Positions 50,625 to 59,439 of a stretch of DNA of 64,000 nt are shown here, one piece after another (the first letter of the stretch is position 1; each line of letters begins with the position of its first letter). The notes beneath the pieces were generated by a model. That model worked only from the letters and a program-made list of their open reading frames with translations. It was not told where the DNA came from and did no database searches. The DNA lies in the NCBI RefSeq assembly GCF_029433095.1, contig NZ_JARNTX010000001.1:3123864-3187863 (forward strand), written 5' to 3'. A program made the translations under genes and the position numbers. Source of the DNA: Hymenobacter sp. YC55 (GTDB lineage Bacteria > Bacteroidota > Bacteroidia > Cytophagales > Hymenobacteraceae).

Positions 50625-51554
50625 ATGGAAAACACTCCTCTCTTCTGGGTAGGCTTCAACGCCTTTGTGCTAGGGATGCTCTTGCTCGATTTGCTGGTAT
50701 TCAACCGCAAAGCGCACGTCGTAAAGATGCGGGAAGCTCTTGGCTGGAGCTTCTTCTGGATTGCCCTGTCGTTGGTCTTCAACTACTTTGTCTACCGCAA
50801 CATGGGGCGGCAGGCCGGGCTAGAATTCCTTACCGGCTACCTGATTGAGAAGTCGCTCAGCGTCGACAATCTATTTGTCTTTCTGCTGATATTCAGCTAT
50901 TTCCGAGTACCACCCCAATACCAGCACAAGATACTGTTCTGGGGCGTTTTGGGCGCGCTGGTGCTGCGAGCCATTTTTATTCTGGTAGGAGCAGCTTTGC
51001 TGGCCAAGTTCAGCTTTCTGCTGTATGTGCTCGGCGCCTTCCTAGTGTACACGGGCATCAAAATGGCCACGAATGCTGGTGAGCCTGAAATTGACCCGGA
51101 TTCCAACCCGGTTGTAAAGTTTCTGAGCCGCCACTTGCCCATTACCAGTCAACTACACGAGGGTAAGTTTTTCATTCGCAAAGACGGGCTGCTCTTCGCC
51201 ACTCCCCTGCTCGTGGTGCTGGTGATGGTGGAAACGACCGACGTTGTGTTTGCTGTCGACTCTATCCCGGCTATCTTGGCCGTCTCCCGCGACACGTTTA
51301 TTGTATACACTTCCAACGTTTTCGCGCTGCTTGGTTTGAGGGCCCTGTACTTTGCTTTGGAGGGGCTGATGCGCCTTTTCCACTATCTGCATTACGGTCT
51401 CTCGCTCATCCTCATTTTTATTGGCAGCAAGCTCCTGCTCTCCGAAGTGTACCATATGTCTATGGGCTTGTCGTTGGGTGTAGTGGGCGTTATTCTGGCG
51501 CTGTCTATCGTGGCCTCCTTGCTGTTCCCTAAGCAAGAGGAAGAAACCGCCTAG
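50625..51554 (+). CDS. TerC family integral membrane protein
   Basis: A 309-residue protein with seven or more membrane helices. The family motifs are clear: LFWVGFNAFVLGMLLLDLLV (~4-23), GYLIEKSLSVDNLFVFLLIF (~73-92) with the conserved acidic and Asn residues, and VVLVMVETTDVVFAVDSIPA (~196-215), followed by ILAVSRDTFIVYTSNVFALL. TerC proteins are linked to tellurite resistance and, more recently, to manganese export that metalates exported proteins. Metal-ion efflux is therefore the likeliest role. It lies 63 bases after the mannosyltransferase gene on the same strand. Confidence 0.92.
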   Translation: MENTPLFWVGFNAFVLGMLLLDLLVFNRKAHVVKMREALGWSFFWIALSLVFNYFVYRNMGRQAGLEFLTGYLIEKSLSVDNLFVFLLIFSYFRVPPQYQHKILFWGVLGALVLRAIFILVGAALLAKFSFLLYVLGAFLVYTGIKMATNAGEPEIDPDSNPVVKFLSRHLPITSQLHEGKFFIRKDGLLFATPLLVVLVMVETTDVVFAVDSIPAILAVSRDTFIVYTSNVFALLGLRALYFALEGLMRLFHYLHYGLSLILIFIGSKLLLSEVYHMSMGLSLGVVGVILALSIVASLLFPKQEEETA

Positions 51555-51719
51555 ATTACTCGCTAGAATTCCTGCGTATTCTGGACAAATGATGAGTTGT
51601 AGAACAGAACTCGGCTGGAAACCAGTCCCGCCTGCCGCCGAGCCTAGTAGAAGAAGCTTGGTTAAGCTAGCACGATGTTTATCCTAGAGCTGCGCGTGTC
51701 ACTGAGCATGTAAAAAACA

Positions 51720-51776
51720 AAGCCTCAATAGCCTGACACCACCCTATAGAAGATGGTGCTGAGCTGTTGAGGCTTT
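51720..51776 (-). terminator. Probable terminator of the transglycosylase gene
   Basis: AAAGCCTCAA around 51719-51728 pairs with TTGAGGCTTT at 51766-51775; between them a second small stem (CACC/GGTG) can form. On the minus strand the stem is followed by GTTTTTTAC, giving a T run for leftward transcription. Confidence 0.7.
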
Positions 51777-51817
51777 ACTGTAGCAGAAGCGCCTTCCGCT
51801 AGATCGTACTGCGCGTC

Positions 51818-53977
51818 TTAAGGCTTTGGAGCTGGGTTCGGCGTGCCGCCACCTGGCGGATCAGTAGGGATATTGGTATTGACTCCTTCATCTGGCGCCT
51901 TGCTGCCACCTAGCAAATCAATCAGGTTGAGCGGCTCAAACTCTGTGGAATCGGAAGGTTGCGTGGCACGTACCGTGTCGCGCACGGCGCGGAAAATAGA
52001 GCTGTGGGCCCGACCTGGGAAGTTCAAGGAGTAGTCAACGCTCTCATAATCACCCTGCGAAATCAAGCCTTTACTTGCCATGAGCTTAGCAATAAGCCGG
52101 TGGAAGTAGCGGGCACTGCTACGCATTTCGCCATACTGGTTGAAGGAACGCTGATAATACTTAGGCCGCGGGATAATGCTGGCCAAGTACAAACTCTCTG
52201 AAAGACTCAGATTATCAGGCGACTTATCGAAATAGAATTCCGCTGCCTCACTCGCACCGTATATTTTCGGCCCCCACTCGATGATGTTCAGGTACACCTC
52301 GAACATCCGTTCTTTGGAAACTAGGCGGGTGTTTTCCAACAGCCACACAATCAGAGCTTCCTCAATTTTGCGGGTTACCGTTTTCTGCCGGGTCAGAAAC
52401 ACGTTCTTCACCAGCTGCATAGATATGGTACTGCCACCCCGGGCAAAGCGTTTCTCCTTGATGTTCTGGATAGCCGACTTCACAAAGGCCTTTTCCATAA
52501 AGCCGCGGTGGGTGAGGAAACGCGGATCCTCGGCCGTCATAATGGCCGCCTTCAGGTAGTTGGACACCTCGTCGTAGCTTACGAACTCTGGGTTGGAAGG
52601 CCCCACCGCGAAGGTTTTGATGGAATCTCCTTTGTCGTTGTAGGCAGTGTAGTAGAATTCCTGGTTGAGCTTGTTCAGGTCTTCGCGGCCCATGCGGGTG
52701 ATGCGGAAGTTCTTTGGCGTCAGCCCTGAGGAGAACTGCAAGCTGTCGAGCTGGTTCATGTCCAGATCGAGGTGCATCCGATACTTGAGGGTGCCTTCGC
52801 CTTGCATGCCTGTGAGCGTATTGAACATGTTCTCGGGCAGGGCTGCAAAGAACGTGTTGGCAGGCGTTTCGGCCGATACAATGTCGGCTTTCACCTGCAA
52901 GCCCGCCAGCGCCTCGCGGCGGTTGCGCAGGCCATTGATCATCTTACCTACTACGCGCTGGTTGAGGGGCAACTTGCGCACGCTCACCACCGGAAAGAAT
53001 TCCATGCGGTTGAGCGTTACCTTGGTACCTTCCTCCAGCGCGGCAAACGCTTGGCCCAACCGAGCTACGAAGTCGATGCCGCCGCGTGGGAAGCGCACGT
53101 CACGGTCGGAGAGCCGCGGATGGTTCACAATGAAGTTAGCCGCCGAAGCAGTACCGCGCACCGTCAGTTCATCGTCCGACAAATCTTTGTCGGTCAGGCT
53201 GAAACGCAGCGTATCGAACTGCACTTTGGCTCCGTAGCGCCGCATCACGTAGGGCAGCGTAACGTGCCGCTTCCCTAGCCCAAACACCTCGGCGTTCAGG
53301 GCGTAGTCGCCCGGCTCGATGTGGCCTTGTACTCCCACGCGGTTTTCCACCGAATCAACCACTGCGGTTAGCTCGCCCTGAATGTCGCCGTCCTCAATGG
53401 CGAGTTGCGGCATCACAATCCGAGCTTGGTGGCGCGGGCTGCTATAGGTAACAAGGAAATTCTGGAAATTTGCCTCCCCCGGCACATTGTCGAAGCTCGC
53501 TTCCAGCAATTGATTAACCAGTAAGGCGTAGTTAGTGCCTTTGGTGGTGTCGCGCGGCACGGCGGGCTTAGCGCCTTTTTTATTGTAGAGAAAAGAGTAG
53601 TTGTCGGAACGTTCCGTCTTGCGAGCTGTGAAGCGCGCGTCACTGATTTCGAGGTTGCTGAACACGGGCCGGCCCGCAAACAACGACCGCACGCCCAACG
53701 ATACCGTCATTTGGCGCGCCTGAAGCAAGGTATCAGCGGGGCTGGATTTGGGCACCAAGCTCATCCCGTCGATACGTACCGTTTTTAGGTTAGTGAAGCG
53801 GGCTTCGCCTAGGGTGAGCGTTACGGGGTATTTACGCTCTACTTTCACCTTCACTTGCGCCAGTGCATACGTCAGCAGCGCCTGGCGCTTTAGCAAGAAA
53901 ACTGTCAGGCCCACGGCCAGCAGCGCCGCGACAATACCAAGGCCGATACCTATTTTTTTCTTTGTTGCTGGAGTCAC
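51818..53977 (-). CDS. GT51 peptidoglycan transglycosylase with long N-terminal envelope domain
   Basis: A 719-residue protein when read from the GTG at 53977 (MTPATKKKIGIGLGIVAALL). The open frame reaches a TTG at 54055, but that codon coincides with the -7 promoter box, so the GTG is preferred. After a basic start and one membrane helix come ~430 residues of beta-rich sequence resembling AsmA/DUF-type envelope proteins. The C-terminal GT51 domain starts at AAIMTAEDPRFLTHRGF with the catalytic Glu, then RGGSTISMQLVKNVFLTRQK, RKIEEALIVWLLENTRLVSK and YLNIIEWGPKIYGASEAAEF. There is no transpeptidase domain, so it is monofunctional like MtgA. The tail is Pro/Gly-rich. Confidence 0.88.
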   Translation of the reverse strand: MTPATKKKIGIGLGIVAALLAVGLTVFLLKRQALLTYALAQVKVKVERKYPVTLTLGEARFTNLKTVRIDGMSLVPKSSPADTLLQARQMTVSLGVRSLFAGRPVFSNLEISDARFTARKTERSDNYSFLYNKKGAKPAVPRDTTKGTNYALLVNQLLEASFDNVPGEANFQNFLVTYSSPRHQARIVMPQLAIEDGDIQGELTAVVDSVENRVGVQGHIEPGDYALNAEVFGLGKRHVTLPYVMRRYGAKVQFDTLRFSLTDKDLSDDELTVRGTASAANFIVNHPRLSDRDVRFPRGGIDFVARLGQAFAALEEGTKVTLNRMEFFPVVSVRKLPLNQRVVGKMINGLRNRREALAGLQVKADIVSAETPANTFFAALPENMFNTLTGMQGEGTLKYRMHLDLDMNQLDSLQFSSGLTPKNFRITRMGREDLNKLNQEFYYTAYNDKGDSIKTFAVGPSNPEFVSYDEVSNYLKAAIMTAEDPRFLTHRGFMEKAFVKSAIQNIKEKRFARGGSTISMQLVKNVFLTRQKTVTRKIEEALIVWLLENTRLVSKERMFEVYLNIIEWGPKIYGASEAAEFYFDKSPDNLSLSESLYLASIIPRPKYYQRSFNQYGEMRSSARYFHRLIAKLMASKGLISQGDYESVDYSLNFPGRAHSSIFRAVRDTVRATQPSDSTEFEPLNLIDLLGGSKAPDEGVNTNIPTDPPGGGTPNPAPKP

Positions 53978-54052
53978 GCGAACAGTCAGAGAGAAAAGAA
54001 TTTCGAGCCGTGCCTGGCCAGATTCATGCCAAACCAGCCACCGCCCGAGATA

Positions 54053-54060
54053 CAAAGGTA
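54053..54060 (-). promoter_or_regulatory. -7 promoter box of the transglycosylase gene
   Basis: TACCTTTG, read on the minus strand at 54060-54053, matches the Bacteroidota -7 box. No TTG stands at the normal distance upstream. It lies back to back with the purB promoter in the same 160-base divergent region. Transcripts would have a leader of about 70 bases to the GTG at 53977. Confidence 0.5.
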
Positions 54061-54079
54061 GCGAAAAAGGCCGCGCCCG

Positions 54080-54111
54080 TTGAGGCTGCGCGTGGCCTTT
54101 CGTTACCTTTG
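54080..54111 (+). promoter_or_regulatory. Bacteroidota-type promoter of purB
   Basis: TTG at 54080-54082, a 21-base spacer and TACCTTTG at 54104-54111. The purB ATG lies at 54138, leaving a leader of about 20 bases. Confidence 0.7.
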
Positions 54112-54137
54112 GCCCTTCAGGCCAACTACTTCACTGC

Positions 54138-55502
54138 ATGTCTACTGCCGCTGACTACTCTACGCTTACACCCTTAACTGCTGTTTCTCCCCTCGATGGG
54201 CGCTATCATCGCCAAACTACGCCGCTGGCTCCTTACTTCTCGGAGCTGGCTCTGATTCGGTACCGGGTCCTGGTGGAAGTGGAATATTTCATTGCGCTGT
54301 GCGAGTTGCCTCTGCCCCAGCTTCAAGGCGTTGACCCTACTCTTTTCAGTGAGTTGCGCAGCATCTATACCAGCTTTTCGGTGGCCGATGCTGAGGCGGT
54401 GAAAGCCCACGAGAAAGTGACCAACCATGACGTGAAGGCCGTAGAATACTTCCTGCGCGACCAGTTTACGGCGCTTGGCCTCGGCGGCTTTCTAGAGTTT
54501 ATTCACTTCGGCCTCACTTCCCAGGACATCAACAACACGGCCATCCCGCTGAGCTTGCAGCATGCGCTTATCCATACGCTGCTGCCGGCGTATGCGCAGG
54601 TGCGCAACCAGTTAACGGAGCGCGCTACGGAGTGGAATTCGGTGCCTATGCTGGCCCGTACCCATGGCCAACCTGCCTCTCCCACGCGCTTGGGCAAAGA
54701 AATACAGGTGTTTGTAGCACGACTCGATGCGCAAGTGGCTCTGTTGGGGCAAGTACCTTTTGCCGCTAAATTCGGCGGGGCCACCGGCAACTTCAATGCC
54801 CACCACGTCGCCTATCCTCACCACGACTGGCACCAGTTTGCGCAGCAGTTTGTGGAGGGTCGCTTAGGCTTGAGCCGCAGCTTCCCTACCACTCAAATCG
54901 AGCATTACGACCACTTAGCTGCTCTCTGTGACGCCGTAAAGCGCCTTAACAACATTCTCATCGACCTGGCTCGTGACGTGTGGCAGTACATTGCCATGGG
55001 CTATTTCCGCCAAACGGTTAAAGCTGGTGAGGTTGGCTCCTCGGCTATGCCGCACAAAGTCAATCCTATTGATTTTGAAAACGCCGAAGGAAATCTAGGT
55101 TTAGCCAACGCCGTGCTGGAACATCTATCGGCTAAGCTGCCCATTTCCCGCCTACAGCGCGACCTCACCGATTCCACTGTTCTGCGCAACCTTGGTGTAC
55201 CGCTTGGCCACACCCTTATTGCCCTCACTTCGCTCCAACGTGGCCTCAACAAGTTGGCCCTGGATGAAGAAGCCCTGCGCCGGGACCTTGATGCCAACTG
55301 GCCCGTGGTAGCCGAAGCCATCCAAACCATTTTGCGCCGCGAGAACTATCCAGATCCGTATAATGCCCTTAAAGCTCTTACGCGCACTGGTGGCGCTATC
55401 TCAGAGGGTACAATCCGGGAATTTGTCGAAACCCTGGATGTGAGCGAAGCCGTGAAGCAAGAATTACGGTCGATAACGCCAGCTAACTACGTGGGGATTT
55501 AA
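54138..55502 (+). CDS. purB: Adenylosuccinate lyase
   Basis: A 454-residue fumarase/aspartase-superfamily enzyme acting twice in purine synthesis (SAICAR to AICAR, adenylosuccinate to AMP). It begins with LTAVSPLDGRYHRQTTPLA (~13-31), specific for the PurB type. The catalytic-site motifs are HEKVTNHDVKAVEYFL (~90-105), FGLTSQDINNTAIPL (~123-137), the His of ARTHGQPASPTRLGKE (~171-186) and the signature loop GSSAMPHKVNPIDFENAEGN (~299-318). A terminator follows at 55524. Confidence 0.96.
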   Translation: MSTAADYSTLTPLTAVSPLDGRYHRQTTPLAPYFSELALIRYRVLVEVEYFIALCELPLPQLQGVDPTLFSELRSIYTSFSVADAEAVKAHEKVTNHDVKAVEYFLRDQFTALGLGGFLEFIHFGLTSQDINNTAIPLSLQHALIHTLLPAYAQVRNQLTERATEWNSVPMLARTHGQPASPTRLGKEIQVFVARLDAQVALLGQVPFAAKFGGATGNFNAHHVAYPHHDWHQFAQQFVEGRLGLSRSFPTTQIEHYDHLAALCDAVKRLNNILIDLARDVWQYIAMGYFRQTVKAGEVGSSAMPHKVNPIDFENAEGNLGLANAVLEHLSAKLPISRLQRDLTDSTVLRNLGVPLGHTLIALTSLQRGLNKLALDEEALRRDLDANWPVVAEAIQTILRRENYPDPYNALKALTRTGGAISEGTIREFVETLDVSEAVKQELRSITPANYVGI

Positions 55503-55523
55503 ATAACCTGTTCCTTTAAGATT

Positions 55524-55560
55524 GAAAGAGCCGACAGCTTAGAGTTGTCGGCTCTTTCTG
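55524..55560 (+). terminator. Intrinsic terminator of purB
   Basis: GAAAGAGCCGAC at 55524-55535 pairs perfectly with GTCGGCTCTTTC at 55548-55559, with a further imperfect inner pairing around ATTAGAGT-like loop sequence. It begins 21 bases after the stop. Confidence 0.9.
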
Positions 55561-55647
55561 TAGCTGAACAATAAAGAAAGTGCAAATCAGGATTGGATAT
55601 GCAATAAATGCTATGTATATCGGCGTAGCATTATATTTCTCCTTGCT

Positions 55648-56358
55648 ATGCCAGATTTGCCGCAACTACAGCCTGCTACAAACCTCTCGCTTCAGGATTA
55701 TCAGATTATTGACACCAAGATTGCAGAAGTTGCAGCTACTGCCGACGATTATCCGGGAGTAGTTATTGTGTTCAATACTCGGGCTGACGATGTAAAATAT
55801 ATGTCGGCACGCGGCCTACGCGACTTGGGCACCAGCATGGCCGAGCTTAAGGCGCTCGGGGCTGCTTATTATCCTAAGTTTTTCAATCCGGACGAGGCGC
55901 ATGAGTACGTGCCGAAGCTGGTTGACATGATGCAACGCAATGATCTGAATTACATCGTGTCGTTTTTTCAGCAAGTGCGTACTGGGCCAGGCGGGGCGTT
56001 TGAGCTGTACCTAAGCACCGTGAAAGTATTAGCCCAAGACTCGGTTGGAAAACCTCTGCTGCTTATTTGCTTCTCCTGCCCTATCGACCGTGAAAGCCAC
56101 GTAACTTCGAAAGTGCAGCGCCTGCTCGACGAGAACAACTTTCTTCGTCGTCACTCAGCCACCTTCGCACGCCTTACCTGTCGGGAGCGGGAAGTTCTTC
56201 GGCATATGGCCCTAGGACATACCGCACCCGATACTGCCAAACTGCTGCATGTGTCAGTGCAAACAGCTGAAACCCACCGCCGCAATATCCGCCAGAAGCT
56301 TAATGCCTCCTCAGCTTTTGAGCTAGGTCAGTACGCCCGCGCTTTCGACTTGATCTAA
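55648..56358 (+). CDS. PAS-like sensor with LuxR-type C-terminal DNA-binding domain
   Basis: A 236-residue transcription factor. The N-terminal ~145 residues look like a PAS fold (VVIVFNTRADDVKYMSARG, FFNPDEAHEYVPKLVDMM, NYIVSFFQQVRTGPGGAFEL). The C-terminal LuxR/GerE helix-turn-helix is clear: LTCREREVLRHMALGHTAPD (~174-193), then TAKLLHVSVQTAETHRRNIR (~194-213). There is no receiver domain, so it probably senses a ligand directly or through the PAS region, not phosphorylation. Proteins with this layout are common in Cytophagales. Targets unknown; it is transcribed alone. Confidence 0.9.
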   Translation: MPDLPQLQPATNLSLQDYQIIDTKIAEVAATADDYPGVVIVFNTRADDVKYMSARGLRDLGTSMAELKALGAAYYPKFFNPDEAHEYVPKLVDMMQRNDLNYIVSFFQQVRTGPGGAFELYLSTVKVLAQDSVGKPLLLICFSCPIDRESHVTSKVQRLLDENNFLRRHSATFARLTCREREVLRHMALGHTAPDTAKLLHVSVQTAETHRRNIRQKLNASSAFELGQYARAFDLI

Positions 56359-56743
56359 CTTATCTACCACAATATACCCGAAAGTAGGTATTGTTGGTTG
56401 GCGTAAGCAGCTAGATATTAGAGGGTACAGCTTGACCTCCTACCACCTACCTGCACATGCTTTACTCCAGCAAATCAACCGCCGACGAGAGTCCGCAGCA
56501 ACCAGTGTCGGAACTACGTCTTACGCAGTTGCTACCGGCAGCTCCACAATTCATCGGCCTGCCAACCTGCGCAACTGATAGCCCAACTAACTCTTCAACT
56601 GCTGTGTCTTTAGTATTCCCTCCGACTATACCAGTTGCCCCACAACTGTTGCCAAGCTAATCTATTTGCGCAGCTACAGGCCGTGTTGATATATCCATAG
56701 CTACAACGGGCTTGGCCTGATAGGCTGCTGAAAATACGCAGCA
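56359..56743. other. Gene-free region before the GT9 gene
   Basis: About 385 bases without a gene I can support. A frame at 56457-56660 exists but looks non-coding. The promoter of the following gene lies at the end. Confidence 0.45.
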
Positions 56744-56772
56744 TTGAACATCAGGGGAGGTATTTATCTTCG
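56744..56772 (+). promoter_or_regulatory. Bacteroidota-type promoter of the GT9 gene
   Basis: TTG at 56744-56746, an 18-base spacer and TATCTTCG at 56765-56772 (one deviation from TAnnTTTG). The start codon follows at 56793, 20 bases after the -7 box. Confidence 0.6.
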
Positions 56773-56792
56773 CGGTTCCTAACTGCGTCTCC

Positions 56793-57890
56793 ATGCCCAA
56801 CCTGAACGGCACTACCGTCCATCCCGATTGCCGCCACTTCCGTGGTGATGTCCCCTGCCGCCCCAACAAAGAGCATGGCTATGTGTGTGCTGGCTGCCCT
56901 GTCTATGCGCCCACCCAACAGCGCATTCTCATTATCAAGCTTGGCGCCATCGGCGATGTAATTCGCACCACGCCCTTGTTGCGGCGCCTGCGCCAGGAGT
57001 ACCCGGCTGCTAAAATTACCTGGCTGACCCTTACGCCCGCCATCCTGCCGCAGGGCGCAATCGACGAAATTCTGAAGCTGGATATGCCGTCGGTACTGCA
57101 CTTGCAGGCTCGTGAGTTTGATTTGCTTTTCAACCTTGACAAAGACAAGGAAGCCTGCGCCCTGCACGATACCATTCGCGCCACGCACAAGTTCGGCTAC
57201 ACTCTACATCCGGCCGGAGTGGCATGGCCCGGCAACGACTTAGCGCAGCATAAGTTCCTGACCGGCGTATTCGACCAGCTCAGCTTGGCCAACCAGAAGC
57301 CCTACGTGCAGGAAATTTTCGAGTTATGCGGCTTCGAGTTTCGAGGCGAAGAGTACGTTTTCGATACGCACGAAGACAAGGGCTACAACTGGAACAGCCT
57401 GCCGCAAAGCCGCCCCCGCATTGGCCTGAATACCGGTTGTGGCGACCGATGGACTACGCGCTTATGGTCGGATGAAAAGTGGATAGCCTTGATTACGCAA
57501 CTCCAGCAAGCCGGCTACTTCCCTGTGTTGCTCGGTGGCACTGCCGAAGACGAGCGGAACCAGCGTTTGCACGCTGCTACGGGCGCCTCATATCCTGGCA
57601 CCTTCCCGCTAGAGCAATTCATCAACCTGATGCATCAGATGGATGGTATTGTAACGCAGGTGACCATGGCTATGCACATCAGTATTGCGCTGGCCAAGCC
57701 GACCATCCTGATGAACAACATTTTCAACCCCTACGAATTTGACCTCTATGGCCGCGGCCAACTCGTGCAGCCTGACCGGGAATGCGTCTGCTTCTACCGC
57801 GGCACCTGTAAGCTCAGTACTAGCTGTATGGAAGATTTGCCAGCGGAAAAAGTGTTCCAAGCGGTGCAAACGAGTGTACCGTTAAGCTAA
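56793..57890 (+). CDS. GT9 glycosyltransferase (heptosyltransferase-like) with N-terminal cysteine cluster
   Basis: A 365-residue GT-B glycosyltransferase. ILIIKLGAIGDVIRTTPLL (~50-68) is the hallmark of ADP-heptose:LPS heptosyltransferases, and the C-terminal domain has IGLNTGCGDRWTTRLWSDEK (~211-230), VLLGGTAEDERNQRL and the late CKLSTSCMEDLP block. The first ~40 residues are unusual: HPDCRHFRGDVPCRPNKEHG, then YVCAGCPVY, giving four Cys (13, 22, 32, 35) in the spacing of a metal-binding or redox module. It probably adds a sugar to the lipopolysaccharide core. Its 3' end overlaps the convergent DUF7079-like gene by nine bases. Confidence 0.87.
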   Translation: MPNLNGTTVHPDCRHFRGDVPCRPNKEHGYVCAGCPVYAPTQQRILIIKLGAIGDVIRTTPLLRRLRQEYPAAKITWLTLTPAILPQGAIDEILKLDMPSVLHLQAREFDLLFNLDKDKEACALHDTIRATHKFGYTLHPAGVAWPGNDLAQHKFLTGVFDQLSLANQKPYVQEIFELCGFEFRGEEYVFDTHEDKGYNWNSLPQSRPRIGLNTGCGDRWTTRLWSDEKWIALITQLQQAGYFPVLLGGTAEDERNQRLHAATGASYPGTFPLEQFINLMHQMDGIVTQVTMAMHISIALAKPTILMNNIFNPYEFDLYGRGQLVQPDRECVCFYRGTCKLSTSCMEDLPAEKVFQAVQTSVPLS

Positions 57891-58256
57891 GTAAGCTTCA
57901 CTCCTCGTTAGACTCTGCTTAGTATAAGAATCTATCCACCAGACCCACAGCCTTCGGGAGCCTAACATACGGTGGTTGGGGCCTGTATAATGGGAGGTGA
58001 TACGTTCTATTAGCCATTCATGGTCCCAACCCTCCCATACACCTACTATGCTTAGCAAGTTGCTCCATAGAGCAGGCGCTACTTCATCATAATTTATTTC
58101 TTGAATTTCATCCCAAGTGAATCCACTAGCAGCCGCTTCAACTGCTATTTGCTGTAAATCAGAATCCTGCAATTCAGTATCCAGATAAAGCCTTGCTAAT
58201 GCTACCCACACTGGGCGCCGTCTCTGTAGCTCCTGTATGTGCACGTAATTCTTCAA
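57882..58256 (-). CDS. DUF7079-like small protein
   Basis: A 124-residue acidic, Trp-rich soluble protein. RRRPVWVALARLYLDTELQD (~12-31), followed by IAVEAAASGFTWDEIQEINY and EVAPALWSNLLSIVGVWEGW, fits the family I know as DUF7079 (recognised from memory), whose members often look like immunity proteins. The start is probably the TTG at 58256, overlapping the stop of the GT4 gene as TTGA; a GTG at 58244 is an alternative. The gene is very AT-rich (about 37% GC in a sampled 60 bases), unlike the GT9 gene beside it, which suggests later arrival. No toxin gene is seen. Confidence 0.65.
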   Translation of the reverse strand: MKNYVHIQELQRRRPVWVALARLYLDTELQDSDLQQIAVEAAASGFTWDEIQEINYDEVAPALWSNLLSIVGVWEGWDHEWLIERITSHYTGPNHRMLGSRRLWVWWIDSYTKQSLTRSEAYLA

Positions 58257-59380
58257 AGCCCCGCTACTTCCTTTAGCGCCTTCACCATCTCACTCCAAGA
58301 AAACAACTTTTTTTGCTCGCGCACACCGGCTGCAAACTTGGCTTCGCGGTGATGTTCATAAAAGTCAACTAATGCGTCAGCTATAGCTTTTGCAGTTGGC
58401 TTCACAACATAACCTACTTCACCATCCGGAATTAGCTCCGCTAAACCGCCTACATCAGTTACTAGCATAGGCCGTTCGAAATGGTAGGCAATCTGCGATA
58501 CGCCACTTTGCGTCGCGTTTTTGTAAGGCTGCACTACTAGGTCAGCTGCACAGAAATAATCTACCACCCGCTCGTTTGGGATGAAGTCGGTAGCCCGAAC
58601 TAAGCGGTTCTCTAAGTTATGTTGCTTGATTAATGCTTCGTATGGCGCTGCATCTTCATAATACTCGCCAGCTACAATCAGCTTGACAGGCAATGCTGCC
58701 AGCCGGGCATCAGCAAAAGCCTCCAGCATAATATCCAGCCCCTTATACGCTCGGATAAAGCCAAAGAACAGCAAGTAACCAAACTGAGGATCGAGCTGCA
58801 ACGCTTGTAGGGCTTCTGATTTCGCTTTCAGAGGGCCAAAATTATCATAGAGTGGATGGGGCTTGTATTGGGCTGGCTGCTTGAAATGCAAACGGCGTAA
58901 GTCAGCCAATACTGCCCGGCTCATCGTGACAAACCCGTGGCAGGCCGAAAGGAAATAACGCGTGAATGGCCGGTCGCCAGGCCGCTTTTCGTGGGGTATC
59001 ACGTTGTCGGTAATGGCCACGATTCGGGTATGACCGTTACCGCGAATGCGCCGCGCGATAGTGCCCAAAGCGGGCCCCATAATAGGCAGCCAAAACCGAA
59101 AGATTACTAAATCCGGTTTCTCCCGACGAAGTTTCTGCCCCACGCGCCACCAAGTCCACGGATTTACAGAATTAATGCTGACTTCAATAGTCAAATCAGA
59201 TGGACCTGCTTCGGTACTAAACTGCGTCTGACCAGGAAATAGAAAATCAGGATACTGGAGCGAAAACGTTACCAGCTTTGCCTCGTCACCCGCTTCGCGA
59301 AAAGCCCGTGCCAACCGTTCGTTATAAGTGGCAAGGCCGCCCCGTAGTGGATAGGCCGGACCGATGATGACAACTTTCAT
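58253..59380 (-). CDS. GT4 glycosyltransferase
   Basis: A 375-residue GT-B retaining glycosyltransferase. The N-terminal acceptor domain begins VVIIGPAYPLRGGLATYNER (~3-22), with LVIFRFWLPIMGPALGTIAR further on. The C-terminal donor domain shows YLLFFGFIRAYKGLDIMLEA (~203-222), ADLVVQPYKNATQSGVSQIA (~279-298) and LVTDVGGLAELIPDGEVGYV (~307-326); the catalytic Glu is in the ELIPDG segment. It likely adds a sugar to a lipid-linked glycan. It lies 59 bases after the GT2 gene in the same direction and is coupled to the small downstream gene by a four-base overlap. Confidence 0.91.
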   Translation of the reverse strand: MKVVIIGPAYPLRGGLATYNERLARAFREAGDEAKLVTFSLQYPDFLFPGQTQFSTEAGPSDLTIEVSINSVNPWTWWRVGQKLRREKPDLVIFRFWLPIMGPALGTIARRIRGNGHTRIVAITDNVIPHEKRPGDRPFTRYFLSACHGFVTMSRAVLADLRRLHFKQPAQYKPHPLYDNFGPLKAKSEALQALQLDPQFGYLLFFGFIRAYKGLDIMLEAFADARLAALPVKLIVAGEYYEDAAPYEALIKQHNLENRLVRATDFIPNERVVDYFCAADLVVQPYKNATQSGVSQIAYHFERPMLVTDVGGLAELIPDGEVGYVVKPTAKAIADALVDFYEHHREAKFAAGVREQKKLFSWSEMVKALKEVAGL

Positions 59381-59439
59381 TTAACAGGTAACAACTAGCA
59401 AGCAATCTAGCAGCCGAGACATAACGCAGACGTTAACCA

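Noticed and set aside
56457..56660. A 67-residue plus-strand frame upstream of the GT9 gene
   Set aside because: Composition is Ser/Thr/Pro/Leu-rich without any motif, signal or promoter, and it lies in a region that otherwise looks non-coding. Not impossible, but unsupported.
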